From Davidsoniella eucalypti (lineage: Eukaryota > Ascomycota > Sordariomycetes > Microascales > Ceratocystidaceae), in the NCBI GenBank assembly GCA_004009845.1, contig RMBW01000027.1:248001-312000 (forward strand): DNA of 64,000 nucleotides, read 5' to 3'. How positions within the stretch are numbered: the first letter of the stretch is position 1; every line of letters begins with the position of its first letter. Under the pieces are notes generated by a model that searched no databases, was not told the origin of the DNA, and saw nothing but the letters and a program-made list of their open reading frames with translations. A program made the position numbers and the translations under genes. Shown in pieces: positions 1 to 11,090 of the stretch.

Positions 1-1171
1 AAGTGTCCGGCTAATCCATAGATGGCTGCAAACTCGATATCTCACGCCTGCTGCCGAGGAATACTTTTTTGTAAGACTGTGGCTGGATTTTCTCTGTATC
101 ACTCAAGAGATCTTCTCTTCTTCTCCTGTTCGCTAGTTGTTCCCTGGCCAACGCCAGCGCCATTTGAAGTCTGTGTAGCTCGGCGATATTGATACTGTTG
201 TGCGCAAAAGATGCGCGCCATGTTGAAAGAAGAAGCGGGGTCAAGCTTGTTTACATCTTTGCCTTCTAACTCAATTCCTTGGCTGATCCAAACGAGACTG
301 AAAATACATGTGGCGTTGCGTGTGGCGTTGTCAACCCCACTCAACATTCCATTCCTCTTGCTTTTTTGCTTTATATAGTTGTGTAATTGCTGTCCCCCAA
401 AAGAACCCCGAGCGTCACCCTACTTCGTCCGTCTCTGCATCTTGCCATGGCTAGACTCTGTCCATATCTCACTAGCCGCGATAGCTTTGCCGTTCTGGAC
501 CCCGCAGCAACATCTGAACTTTGCGACTAAGCTTGTGCTTATGCAAAACTCAAGTAGCCTCGCATGCATGGATTCGTGTCATGTGCACTCGTTTCACTGG
601 CACTATATTCGTGTTTTCTACTATGTTCTCTCGCCTTCGTGCTGCTCAAACTCGCCGGCTGAAAGAAGTATCAAAAACCTAAGATGAAATTTCGTCGCAA
701 ATTCTGTGGCTCACGATGGGTGGCCAAGATCCCTCCGAAATCCTGTCTCGCGGAACGCCCGTCAGCTGGCCTAGAAATGGGGCAACATCCCACAATAATC
801 TCCTAGGAGAGACCTGTATCTTTGATTGACCATGCATGCAGATATACTTTTTTCGTTCACGGTACACTAAACCATATCCCAATAATCTGGGTTGTGAGCT
901 CGATCACCATGAGGAACACTTACACGGATATACATATCTGTACGTATCTGTACTATACAGTAGTGACTGGCACGGTCACTCGACGGGCTCTTGTGCTCTT
1001 TGTTGTTGCGTCAACTTATGGAACAAATACTACTCTAACTATTGGCATCGAACACTAGCCGGTCTACAATACTTAATCTCGTGCTGTACCGAGAGCCGAC
1101 TATATCAATAATTGCCTGTATTTGCTGTTCATTGCTGCCGCTGAACCAAATAAAGGTTATGCCTAGAAGTA

Positions 1172-1189
1172 ATATATATATATATATAT
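1172..1189. repeat. (AT)n microsatellite
   Basis: Nine AT units in a row, in gene-free sequence. A shorter run lies at 31340-31354. Confidence 0.9.
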
Positions 1190-4100
1190 CATACAAACTA
1201 TATCGCGATGTACAAGGCCCTTGTTGCTGTGGCTCGTGTTGGGCAAAGGAAAAATAGCAGTTTCTGCCTTCAGGAATTTCAAGTGAAGCAAAATAATGCC
1301 GTCATTAGCGATTTATCGCCACGAATGCTAACTCTTTTTCCCTCCTTGGTGTACTTGAATAAAACTGCTGGACCACTATCGTCAACGCTACCCCTAGCCT
1401 AGTCTGAACAGAAAAATTAAACGGTTCTGGGGCTTAGTTGTACGTTAGGCTTTCTGGGATTCTTCTACAGCCCAGTTAACAGTAGAAGCCAAACCACAAC
1501 CGGCGTCATCCGTCTCCCCAATGCTAGAAAAAGAAAAACGAAGACTGCCAAAGACAAAACTAGCCATTGATATCACATGGAATAACCGCACTGACCTGCC
1601 ATTCCTTAGCCGGGCCTCAACTTTTAGTGAGGTGAGGGCTTAACAGTTTCTCCCTTCAGCGCTGGTCTCCAGTCTGCCTTCGACTGTGCCAACATTGGTT
1701 GGGCACTTGGGTGAGGTATCTAGTATAAACTAGAATGGCGACCCATAGTTGGGCATCAAGAAGCTACCCACCGAATCAGGGTAGAATATAATCACAGGAT
1801 CACAACGCTCCACGCCCCTTCCTAGATACTACCATTACGATAGTATCCTTGATTCACCGATTCCAACCCTACTAACAAGAATATAACTCACTTCCAGGCG
1901 TGGTCTAATATGTGTTATCAGCATGAATGTGTCACATATCACTATAGAAGAGTGCCGCAATGCTAGCTTTCATAAGGTAAAGAGGGCGAATCTGGCACTG
2001 TTAGTATAACGACGTTGCTATCATCATTGCAACACCATACATGTATGTTTAGTGCAAGCAAAATAGTTTTATACTGAACAAACCGAGAATCTTCAACAAA
2101 TATGATATTATGGAAGCTGCTACATGAATCCCGGCCAGTCCAAAGACTAGGTTGTCGGTTTGTCGTAACATGTCATTGTAATATTGCCATCGAGTTGATA
2201 CTATCACGCCCCTACACGAAGCTGTGTAGGCAGAATTTATGCATGATATGTAAGAAAATGCCCAGGAAATTCTTGCAAGTCATACGGTAAGCTTGGTGTC
2301 CTCCATGACCTTTGTGGTATACAAGATTTGTATAAACAAAAATAATGAAAGTAGAATTACAAAACATGCTCTACCAGTGCCTCGGCACAGTAGGGTTATA
2401 TAGGGTTCCACCACACCCTGTATTTTTAGAAGCTAGGTACGCAGATAGTTAGTAGATAGACACGGTGGGAGCCGCGTCAAATTTTATTGGCCCGACTCCC
2501 CCGCGCTCGTTAATAAAAACAAAACAAAACAAAAACAGTGCCCTTCTTCCACTACAACTATACTACTTTGTGCATAGTTTTATCTGTTTCTGATAGTAGC
2601 ATTACTGACTAGTTCGAGGTAGCAATATGTGGCTGCCTATATTACAGCTGATCGGCCTGTGGTTTAAACTTGCATCCTCTGGAACACTGGAAAGAAAAGT
2701 CTAGCCCGCTCAATCAGTGTACATGTTCTCTTTCGATCTTGGTCTAGCTCTCTGATCACCGCTGGACAATTCCTTTTCTACCACACTAGAGCAAAATCGC
2801 CACTTAACTAGTGCCCCATCACTATATAAGTTATTGGTGATTATGGGCATCGAGGCAGAATTGCAGGTTGTATGTACACACAGTTGCGTTTGTTCTAAGC
2901 ATTTTTGCTTAATGCAACCAAAACCAACCCCTGTTGATACACAAGGCACGCTTTGTTGCAAAAATGAGGCTATCATTCATGACTAAATCACACCTATCAA
3001 CTCTCAAGTTCTTCAAAACTACATACAGATAGGCACTGCTAATATGTAAGAATATGTGCGTGTAATTATGTACGTATATACATAGTATTCAAGCAGTGAA
3101 GCCACGGCATTTTGATCTTAGACTTTGATCACAAATGTCGGTGAGATTTGACCACCTCATCTAGTCCACCTGCATGCTGCATATAAAGCTTTAGGACAAC
3201 GCAATCAAGCAATACCCGGCCATCTGAATTTTCGGCTTTTCTTCAGTCAGCAAGAGAACCTATCTCTATTTTTAACTAGTTTGGTACAAAAATAACCCCA
3301 GAAAATAAAACTAACCAAGTGATAAATAGCATAGTTTTTATGACTGCAAAGGTGAGCATCTGGATGTCTAGTAAATACACGATACTCCACAAACTGGAGA
3401 AACTAACCTCAAAAGGTGACGATAAGGAAGAAGAAAAGGACTCGAAAACAGGTATCGTCACTTCATACATACATGTATTACGCAGTTGTCGGTTGATTCT
3501 TGCTGATAAACGAAAAAAAAAGAATGAAAATAGAGCAGATCCCCGGTATAGATCTTGGCCCTTGGATGGCTGCAAACAAGGGCCCAGGCCCTGTTCGTCT
3601 TCGGCTCGAAGAACCTCATGTGCCTTAGCATATTGAAGCGACCTACTCAAGCGATATGCGTGTATAACCTACATACATAGTGCATTTCCAGTTGTATCAG
3701 TATTAGTATAGCTCTCCAAGTCCTCTTCGTATATTGAATTATAATGTATCATGTATGTACGTACAACACATAACACAACTATATGTATAGTACATACTCT
3801 CTCCTCTTTCCCCTTGCCTTCCTCCTACCGTAACCGAGTCGAGTAGTTAGTTATTCCTATCTATTCTCCCAAACCGTTGGTCTCCGCTCCGCGCCGTCTG
3901 CATACTTGTCTTACAAAGATTCGATGATTTGATGCATTTACGGGCTTATTCCTTAGTAATCATATATCTCGTTAATATATGAGAGTCCTCACTAATAGAA
4001 CAAGAGAAACCTGCCATATCTTGTCTGATTATAAACTGACCATGACCCTATATTTCTAAAGCAAGAGGTTAACCCTCGAAGTAAGCCCTGTTTTCCAAGA

Positions 4101-4479
4101 CTTGTCTGTATCCCCATTAGAAATGATATGATCCGTCTTAGATAAGCTCCACATTAGGCTCTAATAAGACATGGACACGCATGGAATTGGTTCAAATCAC
4201 CAAGCCATATCATCGCTTTTTTTGCCAGTAAGAATAGAGGAGCCGCTGGGCTTAGATATCACCACGAAGAATTTTCACCTACATTGGTTTAGGCCTCCAA
4301 GGAACTCTTCGTCGTATATTTCATCACTACTAATCAAGGCTGCTCCTCTTACACGTAAGCTCGCCTTTTCTCGCACTTATCTGATGGGGCCGTGATTAGA
4401 TAGTCGGTCATTCTATGTAGGATGAATGCCCTCTGAAGCGAGCCTTCAAAAACAGCCCTATATAAGGCTGCTTGAACTG

Positions 4480-4882
4480 CTACCACTCCGCGATGTCATG
4501 GGTCTTGGTTCGGAAGTATTGATGCCTAGTATCTGCTCCATCGTCACCGGCAACTAACAATGTTATGTTAGCCCAATCACTGAATGCTACTTTCAACTCA
4601 TGAATGTCGTCTAGAAACCTGATTGTGTATGATTGGTAGTAATGTTCGTTCCTTTGATCCATTATGTCATGTACCGGTATGTACGCCTAAAGAGCATTTC
4701 CACCATTCCGCATCCCGCGTGATATATATTCTCTTGTTGTTTCGCCAATGATGATTGTGTCTCAATGGTTGTCCAGAGGCGTTTGTATATCTTGTTAAAG
4801 CCCAATGGACAGTTTCCTCCGAAACACCATCGCATACACCACCGATATCCAGCCTAACATGATAACAGTCCATATACGTCAT
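4480..4882 (-). other. Two adjacent short ORFs, possible small gene or remnant
   Basis: Two minus-strand frames (71 codons at 4667-4882, then 60 codons at 4480-4662) lie 4 bp apart. The first opens with an ATG and has several Cys, Trp and His residues; the second is rich in charged residues. A GT donor candidate (GTACAT) near the end of the first and a CAG acceptor in the second were tried but did not join the frames cleanly. No family was recognised. They may be a small two-exon gene, a decayed gene or chance. EMC2 follows downstream on the same strand's opposite side, with no sign of a functional link. Confidence 0.2.
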
Positions 4883-5041
4883 ACAACCAACAAGTCCGTT
4901 ATCCGGCCGAGGTTATCCGGTGGGTGCTAGAGAGAGATGGTCACAAGAGAGAGCCTGACGTATACACACACCCTCGCATTCTGGGCTGAAATCTATCCGT
5001 GGATCTACATCAGCCATCGGTGCACCGCAACTAACAACCCA

Positions 5042-6232
5042 TCACCTGACCTGCTTCGACTCCGACGCATCAAGCAAAGCTTTAGCTGCGTCTATCTCAT
5101 TAGGATTGTAGCCCTCCCAGGCAGATTCGCCAGCCTTAAATCGACGCACTATCTCAGCGAGTTTGCCCATAGCTGCCTCATTGAGTGCAACAATGGTTTT
5201 AGGATCTGCGATTTCTAGAGGTTCATCCTTCTTGGCAGCCTTGAGGTCTACTGGGTTCTTTATCAGATAGCTCGTAACCTGTTTAATGTTTTAGTTATGA
5301 AAATCCAAATCAAATATGTCTAGACTATAAAAGCTTTCATGTTTGAACTTACCGTTACAAGGCCATAGTAGCCACGGAGGTAGTTGTCACACAACTCGAT
5401 GCTACGGCAAAACCGTTTGACTGACTCAGCAAGATACTTGGAAGCAGTAGCTAATTCGATGCCTTTAGCTGTCGCGCCCATGAATAGAATCTCTCCTAGT
5501 CGGGCATACATCTACGATACAACGATTAGCAAAACATGGTCGAGTAGATTTACGACAGACTCGTATGAATTAGCTTACATTCCAGGCATTAGGTGCTAAT
5601 ATGAGAACCTCTTCTAGGGCGTAGATAGCTTGAGGATAGAGTCCTTGTGAAACGTAAAGATCTGAAAGTTCGGCCCATGCTTCAGCATCTGTGGGCATGA
5701 TCTTTAGAAGCTCATTGAGATATGCGATCGCCTCAGAGGCACGGCCTATTGACCGAGCCAAGGCAATTCTTCGTTTAGCAATGGGCTAAAGCAGTATGCT
5801 GTTAGTCTACGATTGACATGGTGCTTTTGGTGTCATGATACATACAATGTTCAGGCTTACGCCCTGTGTTGAAGTGAGAATTTCAAGGTATTCATCCATG
5901 ATTTTTTCAAGCTGTGCGTTCGTAGTAGCTTCTGATTCCTTGACCAAACCTTTTAAAGCCATGATTCTTTCGTTATCATCGCCGAAACGTTCGACTAGAC
6001 GCTCTAGTATCTTTTGTGCCGACTTGTCGTCTCCCGTGCGTAGACAGGCTACCAATATGTTTTCATATGCAATCCAAGTCTCGGGAGTCTCTGTCAACCC
6101 AAGAATGGCGGCTAGTGGCGATGATGAATAGGCTTTGGAGTTGCTTGATAGAAACTTGGGCGCCTGTTGGGCCAGCTTCAATATGTCTTCATGGGACAAA
6201 AGGCCGTTCGGCCACACTAATGATGGAGCCAT
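5042..6232 (-). CDS. emc2: ER membrane protein complex subunit 2 (TPR protein)
   Basis: Subunit 2 of the ER membrane protein complex, which inserts tail-anchored and multipass proteins into the ER membrane; Emc2 is its cytosolic TPR scaffold. Four exons on the minus strand: 5846-6232, 5579-5785, 5353-5511 and 5042-5278, with introns of 60, 67 and 74 bp, all GT-AG, give 329 residues, close to the family's usual 290-330. Tetratricopeptide repeats fill the centre: the third-exon region has the pattern AWAELSDLYVSQG followed by YPQAIYALEEVL, and MYARLGEILF opens the next repeat, which matches Emc2/TTC35 proteins. The start is the first ATG after the promoter gap. It is divergent from the tRNA methyltransferase gene, sharing a 471-bp promoter region. 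Identification rests on the TPR pattern, length and the NYLRGYYGL segment typical of the family. Confidence 0.88.
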
Positions 6233-6703
6233 CGATGATTATATGTGGATATGTATGGGGGAATGTCTCTTCAATGACTTTCGATGAGTCAAGAATTCGG
6301 TGAAAAAAAATGAGATTATGGTGAATTCGTGAAATTATAGCCAGCGATTGTTGTCGTTTTGCACTTGAAGATTACCGAACAGGACAGCTTCAGCTTCCCG
6401 ACCAGCTTGCTTCTGATAGGTTGAAAGCTAAACTGTCGTTAACCCAGCGAAAGTGAGACCTATTTGCCGATAATCAACCGGTAATCAATGAGCCCCACTA
6501 CCTCCCCCACTTTTAAGAAATCGCATTTGCAAAGTCTTTAAAAGCCGGCGCACATGAATTTTTTTTCTTGACTTTTACATCTTTCTTCTTCTCTATTCTC
6601 GATCTCTCCCTTCTCACTTCTTGATAGTTCTTGGTTTTCTTCTTCTCTTGATTGAGGAGACTCAAACCATGAACTCTGGAAGATCGACTATCTTGCTTCC
6701 AAG
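6233..6703. promoter_or_regulatory. Divergent promoter of EMC2 and TRM140
   Basis: Spacer between divergent start codons. On the TRM140 side, about 6565-6660 is a dense C+T tract (TTTCTTCTTCTCT-type), the usual pyrimidine-rich element just before fungal transcription starts. On the EMC2 side the leader is A/T-rich and lacks an upstream ATG close to the start. Confidence 0.6.
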
Positions 6704-6707
6704 ATGA
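6669..6707 (+). promoter_or_regulatory. uORF whose stop overlaps the TRM140 start codon
   Basis: An ATG with A at -3 opens a 12-codon frame, MNSGRSTILLPR, ending in TGA. The TGA (6705-6707) overlaps the main ATG (6704-6706) as ATGA. The frame differs from the main gene. It lies directly behind the pyrimidine tract, so it is probably in the mRNA. Such an arrangement allows termination-coupled reinitiation or leaky scanning; regulation itself is inferred. Confidence 0.6.
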
Positions 6708-8042
6708 GCACTCCGGCGCCTGTTGAGGAAACTAAAGTTCCCGCCAATGCTAACAGCCTCGAGACTGCGGCTGCGGCTCTGAGCCTTGATGGCTCTCCAT
6801 CCACCGTTTCGGCTCCCATCACTGGGGATGTCAGGTCTGCTGTCATTGAGACCTCTGTTGTTGATGCCTCATCTGAAAAGATGGCCTCGCCGGTCGAGGG
6901 CGAGACTACCCGAGTCCCCCCTCATCGATCACACGATCCCAATAATAATCTCAAGCGCAGCGACCCATTCCAGTTTGGAAGCCGCTATTTGAACGAAGGA
7001 GATAATATCTTCGAGTTCAACGCCTGGGACCACGTCGAGACTGATGATACCTACAAAGAGTATGCTGAAGGGCAAATTGAAAAGCAACGTCAGTCTCCGG
7101 TCTCAGACTTCGATAAGCGTAAGTTATCTTCATTCACCACTACACTTAGAATTTCTCTTTCCCACTTTGATGTGTGATGATTTCACAAATATAGCATAGT
7201 TCATCTGATATAAAATGATGACAACTGCACCTTTTAGTCTTTCGCTCCCATCTGACTCTTCATCAATCCCCTCCCTTCTTTGACTAAACCACTGTTTGTT
7301 GAGAATCATCCGGCTAACAACTCGCTCAGAAAGATTCAACAACGACCCTGCAAAGTGGTGGAACTTGTTCTACAAGAACAACACTGCCAACTTCTTCAAG
7401 GATCGCAAGTGGCTTCGCCAGGAGTTTCCTATACTTTCCGAAGTGATCCAAGAAAATGCCGGCCCTAAGGTCGTGCTTGAGATTGGTGCTGGCGCTGGAA
7501 ACACCGCCTTCCCTCTTCTTGCTGCCAATGAGAACAAATCGCTTCGTATTCATGCCTGTGATTTCTCTAAGAAGGCGGTCGAGGTTATGCGCTCCCAGCC
7601 CGCCTATGATATCGCTCACATGCAGGCTGATGTGTGGGATGCCGCGGGTGAAGAATTTCCGCCTGACCTAGAAGAGAACAGCGTCGATGTTGCTGTACTC
7701 ATCTTCATCTTCTCTGCCCTATCACCTTCCCAATGGGCCAAGGCTGTCGACAATGTTAGTCGTTTAGTCAAACCCGGTGGCCACGTATGCTTCCGCGATT
7801 ATGGACGTGGAGATTTGGCCCAGGTTCGTTTCCGTAAAGGACGCTACATGGACGAAAACTTTTATGTGCGCGGTGATGGCACTCGTGTCTACTTTTTCGA
7901 GGTGCAAGAGCTAGATAAGATCTGGGGCGAGACGTTCAAAATCGATAATCTTGCTGTTGATAACCGGTTAATTATCAACCGCGCTAGTAAACAAAAGATG
8001 TACCGATCCTGGATCCAGGGTCGGTTCACAAGAAAAGAATAA
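6704..8042 (+). CDS. trm140: tRNA N3-methylcytidine methyltransferase (Trm140/METTL2 family)
   Basis: Class I SAM-dependent methyltransferase that forms m3C32 in threonine and serine tRNAs. Two exons (6704-7118 and 7330-8042) around a 211-bp GT-AG intron give 375 residues; the junction reads DFDKQRFNN. The first 95 residues are low-complexity Ala/Ser/Thr/Pro. The family block follows: NAWDHVE, then WWNLFYKNN, FFKDRKWL and EFP, as in Trm140 and METTL2/6/8. SAM motif I, VLEIGAGAGNTAFPL, is near residue 187, with HACDFS behind it and the catalytic-core element FRDYGRGDLAQVRF further on. The actin-binding extension of baker's yeast Abp140 is absent, as usual outside that lineage. A uORF ends on the start codon. 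An AATAAA word overlaps the stop region. The next gene converges 147 bp away. The choice between Trm140 and a METTL6-like paralogue is not certain. Confidence 0.9.
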
Positions 8043-8189
8043 ATAAGACGGTATCAACCAAAGACATTCGCTTGGTATTTATTATGTGACAATGATAACT
8101 ATATGTATAAATGTGAGCATGCATCATCATTGTCTATGGGCCTTCCATGATGTATCACAAGCACCATCGCAAGTAGAGCCCAAGACCTT

Positions 8190-9580
8190 CTAACTATCAC
8201 CATATTTTGAAGGCGCCATGAAGCTTTCTGGGGAAGTTGAACGGCTTCCATCAGCTAGTAGCAACTCTCTCAAGCTATCCAACTCAGAATCTGAGATGCC
8301 GGCCTTTCTCAAGAAGTTATGCACACCACCGTGCTTTTCTTGGAAGTACTCGGCCACAGCCTCAACCATGTCTTTAGCTGTTCGTGCAAACTCGTCAGTG
8401 AAGCCATGCTGTGTTAGTTTTGCAAGCTTCTCGGCACGCTCGGTCGTGATCTCTTGGTCTGAAAGCCGATAGTCGCTGTCGATAGCGGCCAAAGGGCAGT
8501 CGACAGCCAAGAGTAAAATAATTATCACTAGACCAGTGCGATCTTTGCCTTGGGCGCAGTGGATGAGAATTGGCGTCGCATCGGTAGCTAGTAAAGATCG
8601 TACCGACTAAAGAGATGAGCTGTCAGATATCAAAGTCAACACAACGTATCAAAGTGGGTGGGTTGCATACTACGGCGATCTCAGGTCTAGAATAATCTAG
8701 ACCATGGATTGTTAGACGAGTTAAGCCCCAGGGGACCAAAACCTTACGGGCAATAAACTCTTTGGCTTGCATGAAGCCACCGGTCAATCCAGTCCATATC
8801 AATTGTCTACGGTGTATTATAAACAAAGGGTTAGCGAGCCGCGTCTAGGGTTATACCCAACGAAAGCGATACTTTTCAATAGTTGGTGGTTCCAAGGGAT
8901 AATAATAACTCACAGAATTTCCAGAAATGAAAGCTGAAGCAGAATCTGCACTTGATGCCATCGTGACGGCATACGTACGTTTACGTATTTCACGTCCTGG
9001 ATCTTTGATGGTAGATTATCTGTTCTTGGTACGATCTCGGATCTGGCAGCATAGAGAGAGTGTTAACCTAGACCTGTGAAAAAAAGTTGAATACAGGCTT
9101 ACCGAGAACGTAAGTCTAGGACAGTGCTTATGCTGAAGGTCTCAGCTATAAGAACGCGATCTTTGGGGGTAGCATCATCTATGGAGTTAGAGAGTTAGTA
9201 TGTCTATCTATCTGCCGGATCTACATATAATCATAATCATTCTGCAAAATTATACTACATACCTAATCTGGCAGATCGATACAGGACTCCCTCACGGAGA
9301 AATCTATATATTAGAGGATTAGGGTTAGTACATGGAGATGAATAGCCGGAACAAGGCCTATTTGCAAAAGATAAACGCAAGCAGATGAGAAAAGGAACGG
9401 CGGAAAAGGTCAAGGAAAGGCCCAGTGAGTTCAACCATGGTCGGATTTGGAAGCGAGAAGTTCGTACGGTTTGCCTAGGTAGTTGTTTACTGAGTGAGCC
9501 ACGTCACGAAAGTTTAAAATCGACTCGGGCGTCTGGATGTCTTGTAGCGTGACGGCCGATGAAGCAAACGAAGTCCCCAT
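8190..9580 (-). CDS. Tyrosine/serine protein phosphatase, Y_phosphatase3 type
   Basis: Cysteine-based phosphatase. Six exons on the minus strand: 9468-9580, 9263-9303 (only 41 bp), 9103-9178, 8914-9042, 8671-8806 and 8190-8606, all GT-AG, total 303 residues. The P-loop HCAQGKDRTG supplies the catalytic Cys182 and Arg188. Before it are the family's N-terminal signatures: LNFRDV near residue 22, then LREGVLYRSARLDD and VLDLRS. After it come DYRLSD and a C-terminal helix ending in LRKAGIS. The Asp within KDRTG is typical of phosphoinositide- or atypical dual-specificity members, so the substrate may be a lipid rather than a phosphoprotein. The first donor (GTACGA) is weak, but it is the only one that links NYLGKP in frame to FLREGV. 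The gene is unusually intron-rich for this window. Confidence 0.87.
9319..9328. other. Telomere-like word TTAGGGTTAG
   Basis: Ten bases matching the TTAGGG telomere repeat, inside the first intron of the phosphatase gene. Similar words recur across the window (see findings). Function unknown. Confidence 0.5.
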
Positions 9581-11090
9581 GATTTCTTTGATATACAGAT
9601 AGTCAATGGGAGGCGGTCAATAGATACCAAACCGAGTGGCAGAGAAGAAAAGAGAAGAGGCCTTGAGTTTCGAGTCCGTAAGTCATCGAGCTCAGTCTGC
9701 AAAAAGTCTTCAAAGACTGAAATGGCTTCCTGACTTGTATATGTTCGTGGTTTGCCCAGCGTATAATTCCCAGGACAAGCAAGGCGCTTCAAAGTGTAAG
9801 GTAAAGAAATAAGAAGGACAAGGAGGGTGAAATAAAGAAAAGAGTTTAATCATAAATAACTCGAGGCAATTGCGTGGGTAGCTATCAATAAACACTTTTC
9901 GTCGATACAGATAATTTGGACGAAGATATCAATTACAAGAACATGCCAAGATGTTACAGTGCGTTTTCCATTATTTTCGGTATTTACTACTTTTCTGACG
10001 AGCCAAGCCGACTGAGTTATTGCGAAACAGAAAAAAGACGCATCAAAGCACTTTTATCACAACGTTGCCGGACGATGAAACTTGGAAAAGGCTTGAGAGG
10101 GGACAACAATTACTTTTATATTGCATTTAACTAACGAGATGCAGTACCGAAATAACAGCAATTATCTATACAGTTAGATTTTCCTCCGCAAATCATTCAA
10201 AATTTCAAGATCGACAAAATCTGAGGCCATCGTGAAGCAACAAACCCTAGACAGCACATACCCTAACGATACGCAGACTTGCAGTTCATGAGAACCTTTT
10301 CTTTTTCAGTTCACACTTCATAAACTCTGGTTCACTAGAACTACACGATATAGAACATAAATGACGGCATTAGAATCGCCAGTAGCAGGAAAACTCCGCT
10401 TGCGGTATCCGGTGTGAGTCGGCTTACTAAGCAGCCTCTTCCAAGCCCCCCTGGTTGTGTGAACCAAGCTAATGATAGTGCATTGCACTAAAAGTGACGT
10501 CAGGAAGGACCAAGCTAGAGGGTCTAATCGAGAACGAAGTCTGTTAATCGGGGAGCTGACAACGACACATGTATGCTTAGACGAACGACATCCGCCGTCC
10601 TAGTACTAGCCTCGATGACCCTCGTCGACCTTACCGCAAAAAGCTTGCTCCAAAACCCGAGCAGATATGGCCTTGAAGAGGCGAACCTGGCTTGCTCGGC
10701 ACTTTCTGAGGGAGATTTTGCCTCTGGTATAAGCTCCTGAGGCGTTAGGTACAAAACTGGACATGAGAGTGACTTAGTCTCTGGTGCTTATTGGAACGTT
10801 TATAGGCCTAACTGTAGGTATCTATATTGGGGACAGGATGTACTACGCAGAATCCGGAAGCTCAGCAGATTACCCAGCGAGAAAGCTTTGCCTGCGAAAA
10901 GAAAGAAATCTTTCCTCCTGTGAAGAATTCTAAATCACCTCTGCTTTTCCCATCTCTTTTACTCGAGCAAACTACGCCGAGCTTACCAACGATTGCAAAT
11001 CGTGAACCTCGAGTTGTTGCTGCCTAAGCCAGACCAAACTATATCTCACGCCAAACAAACCTTATCTCATTATCACGTGAATAGGGACCT
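9581..11090. promoter_or_regulatory. Divergent region between phosphatase and EIS1
   Basis: The 1.5 kb spacer carries the promoters of both genes. No gene was found in it. CCCTAA words occur near 10245 and 10261. A 31-codon ATG-started frame at 10838-10933 could be a uORF if the EIS1 leader reaches that far. C+T-rich segments near 10940-10975 suggest transcription starts for EIS1 close by. Confidence 0.5.
11073..11080. promoter_or_regulatory. E-box palindrome TCACGTGA
   Basis: A perfect 8-bp palindrome with a CACGTG core ends 10 bp before the EIS1 start codon. bHLH regulators bind this core, but its position suggests it lies within the leader, so a role as a binding site is only possible. 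Confidence 0.4.

Larger units (their letters stand above)
1..5041. other. Gene-free stretch, left edge
   Basis: No reading frame here has family motifs, plausible splice partners or coding character; the longest are about 100-125 codons and cover A/T-rich sequence. The stretch contains an AT dinucleotide run, an A-rich AAAAC run near 2515-2535 and scattered TATA-like words. It could hold promoter or 3' sequence of genes outside the window, but nothing was identified. A weak coding candidate at 4480-4882 is listed separately. Confidence 0.6.

Noticed and set aside
4171..4204. TTGGTTCAAATCACCAA as a tRNA T-arm
   Set aside because: The conserved T-loop register (G53-C61 with TTCAAAT) does not leave a paired stem, and there is no D-arm or acceptor stem nearby.
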